From Actinomycetota bacterium (GTDB lineage Bacteria; Actinomycetota; Actinomycetes; Mycobacteriales; Jatrophihabitantaceae), in assembly GCA_019241805.1 (NCBI GenBank), contig JAFAWL010000256.1:1-5015 (forward strand): DNA of 5,015 bases. The letters are read 5' to 3'. Position 1 is the stretch's first letter. Each line of letters opens with the position of its first letter. This document shows, in pieces, positions 4,546 to 5,015 of the stretch. The notes under the pieces are model-generated. The model saw nothing but the letters and a program-made list of their open reading frames with translations, did no database searches and had not been told where the DNA came from. The translations under genes and the position numbers were made by a program.

Positions 4546-5015
4546 TCGGCCTCAGCGGGAACCGCACTCAGATCAGCCGACCACTTCTGCTCGATTCCGG
4601 CGTAGCGCCACACGGCGATCGCGATCAACCATGAGCCGAAGAACAACGCGACGATGCCATAACCCGCATAGTCGAGATTGATGTCGGCGATCCACGCCAG
4701 CGGTCCGCTGGTGATCTTCGTCTGATCGGCCAGCACGCCGATCAATTCAATCGAACCGATCACCAGCGCGACGAGGACCGAGATCGTCGTGATGGTCATG
4801 TTGTAGAAGACCTTGCGAACAGGCTTCGCGAACGCCCAACCGTAGGCGGCATTCATGAACACGCCGTCGATGGTGTCCATCAAACACATGCCGGCGGCGA
4901 AGAGCACCGGCAAAATCACGATTGAGTAGAAGGGCAGGTTGAAGGCCGCCGCCCCGCCGGCGAGCACCAGCAGACCGACCTCTGTCGCCGTGTCGAATCC
5001 GAGGCCGAACAGCAC
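4542..5015 (-). CDS. NiCoT (HoxN/HupN/NixA) nickel/cobalt permease, C-terminal part, 5' end outside window
   Basis: This is a secondary transporter of the cytoplasmic membrane for Ni2+ and/or Co2+ uptake. The frame is open to the right edge, and 157 C-terminal residues are visible. The NiCoT signatures LGFDTATEVGLL (about 5-16 of the visible part) and GMCLMDTIDG (42-51) carry acidic residues conserved in the family. Hydrophobic segments at about 13-25, 28-48, 76-96 and 117-136 are likely membrane helices, and a short hydrophilic tail ends in VPAEAD. The HX4DH motif of an earlier helix would lie beyond the window, so metal preference cannot be judged. The gene is convergent with the LLM oxidoreductase with stops overlapping in CTAG and no room for a separate terminator. 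The GTG at the window edge is an internal Val codon, not a start. Confidence 0.92.
   Translation of the reverse strand: MLFGLGFDTATEVGLLVLAGGAAAFNLPFYSIVILPVLFAAGMCLMDTIDGVFMNAAYGWAFAKPVRKVFYNMTITTISVLVALVIGSIELIGVLADQTKITSGPLAWIADINLDYAGYGIVALFFGSWLIAIAVWRYAGIEQKWSADLSAVPAEAD

Noticed and set aside
1..5015. CRISPR array, tRNA, rRNA, insertion sequence or phage attachment site
   Set aside because: I saw no regularly spaced repeats, cloverleaf sequences, transposase motifs or long terminal repeats. The decay of the ars genes shows deletions but no insertion element.

Overview
The window is high-GC DNA with strong third-position GC bias. It encodes a CadI/ArsI-type dioxygenase-fold protein very like the mycobacterial CadI and an F420-dependent luciferase-like oxidoreductase, F420 being a cofactor common in actinobacteria. 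Together these point to an actinobacterium, probably near the Mycobacteriales, although the genus cannot be fixed from this sequence.

Layout, left to right. (1) 1-1542, minus strand: an extracellular solute-binding lipoprotein of the peptide/nickel ABC importer class (SBP family 5), cut by the left edge close to its C-terminus. (2) 1543-1744: an intergenic stretch with an AT-rich core holding two inverted repeats, probably the control region of the binding-protein gene, and a small hairpin next to the end of the neighbouring broken gene. (3) 1745-2559, minus strand: the decayed downstream half of an arsenic-resistance operon. It holds an aquaporin (MIP) gene cut off after its first half, a fragment of about 28 codons from an arsenate reductase (arsC), and a GNAT acetyltransferase gene (ArsN/phosphinothricin-acetyltransferase type) with a nonsense codon, an internal deletion and a terminal frameshift. 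(4) 2559-2915, minus strand: an intact arsR repressor, the first gene of that former operon. (5) 2916-2998: a divergent control region with a likely ArsR operator. (6) 2999-3409, plus strand: intact cadI/arsI. (7) 3502-4545, plus strand: an intact F420-dependent LLM-class oxidoreductase. (8) 4542-5015, minus strand: the C-terminal part of a NiCoT-type nickel/cobalt permease, convergent with the oxidoreductase and sharing a CTAG stop palindrome with it; it runs off the right edge.

How it fits together. ArsR, with cysteine pairs suited to binding trivalent arsenic or antimony, probably represses both itself and the divergent cadI/arsI from the shared 83-base spacer. The genes that once followed arsR (metalloid channel, arsenate reductase, acetyltransferase) are now non-functional, so arsR and cadI are the only intact parts of this locus in view. 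The binding protein, the LLM oxidoreductase and the nickel/cobalt permease look like separate transcription units with no proven link to arsenic. I see no novel multi-gene system here. The most informative feature is the staged collapse of the ars operon while its regulator and the divergent gene stay intact.
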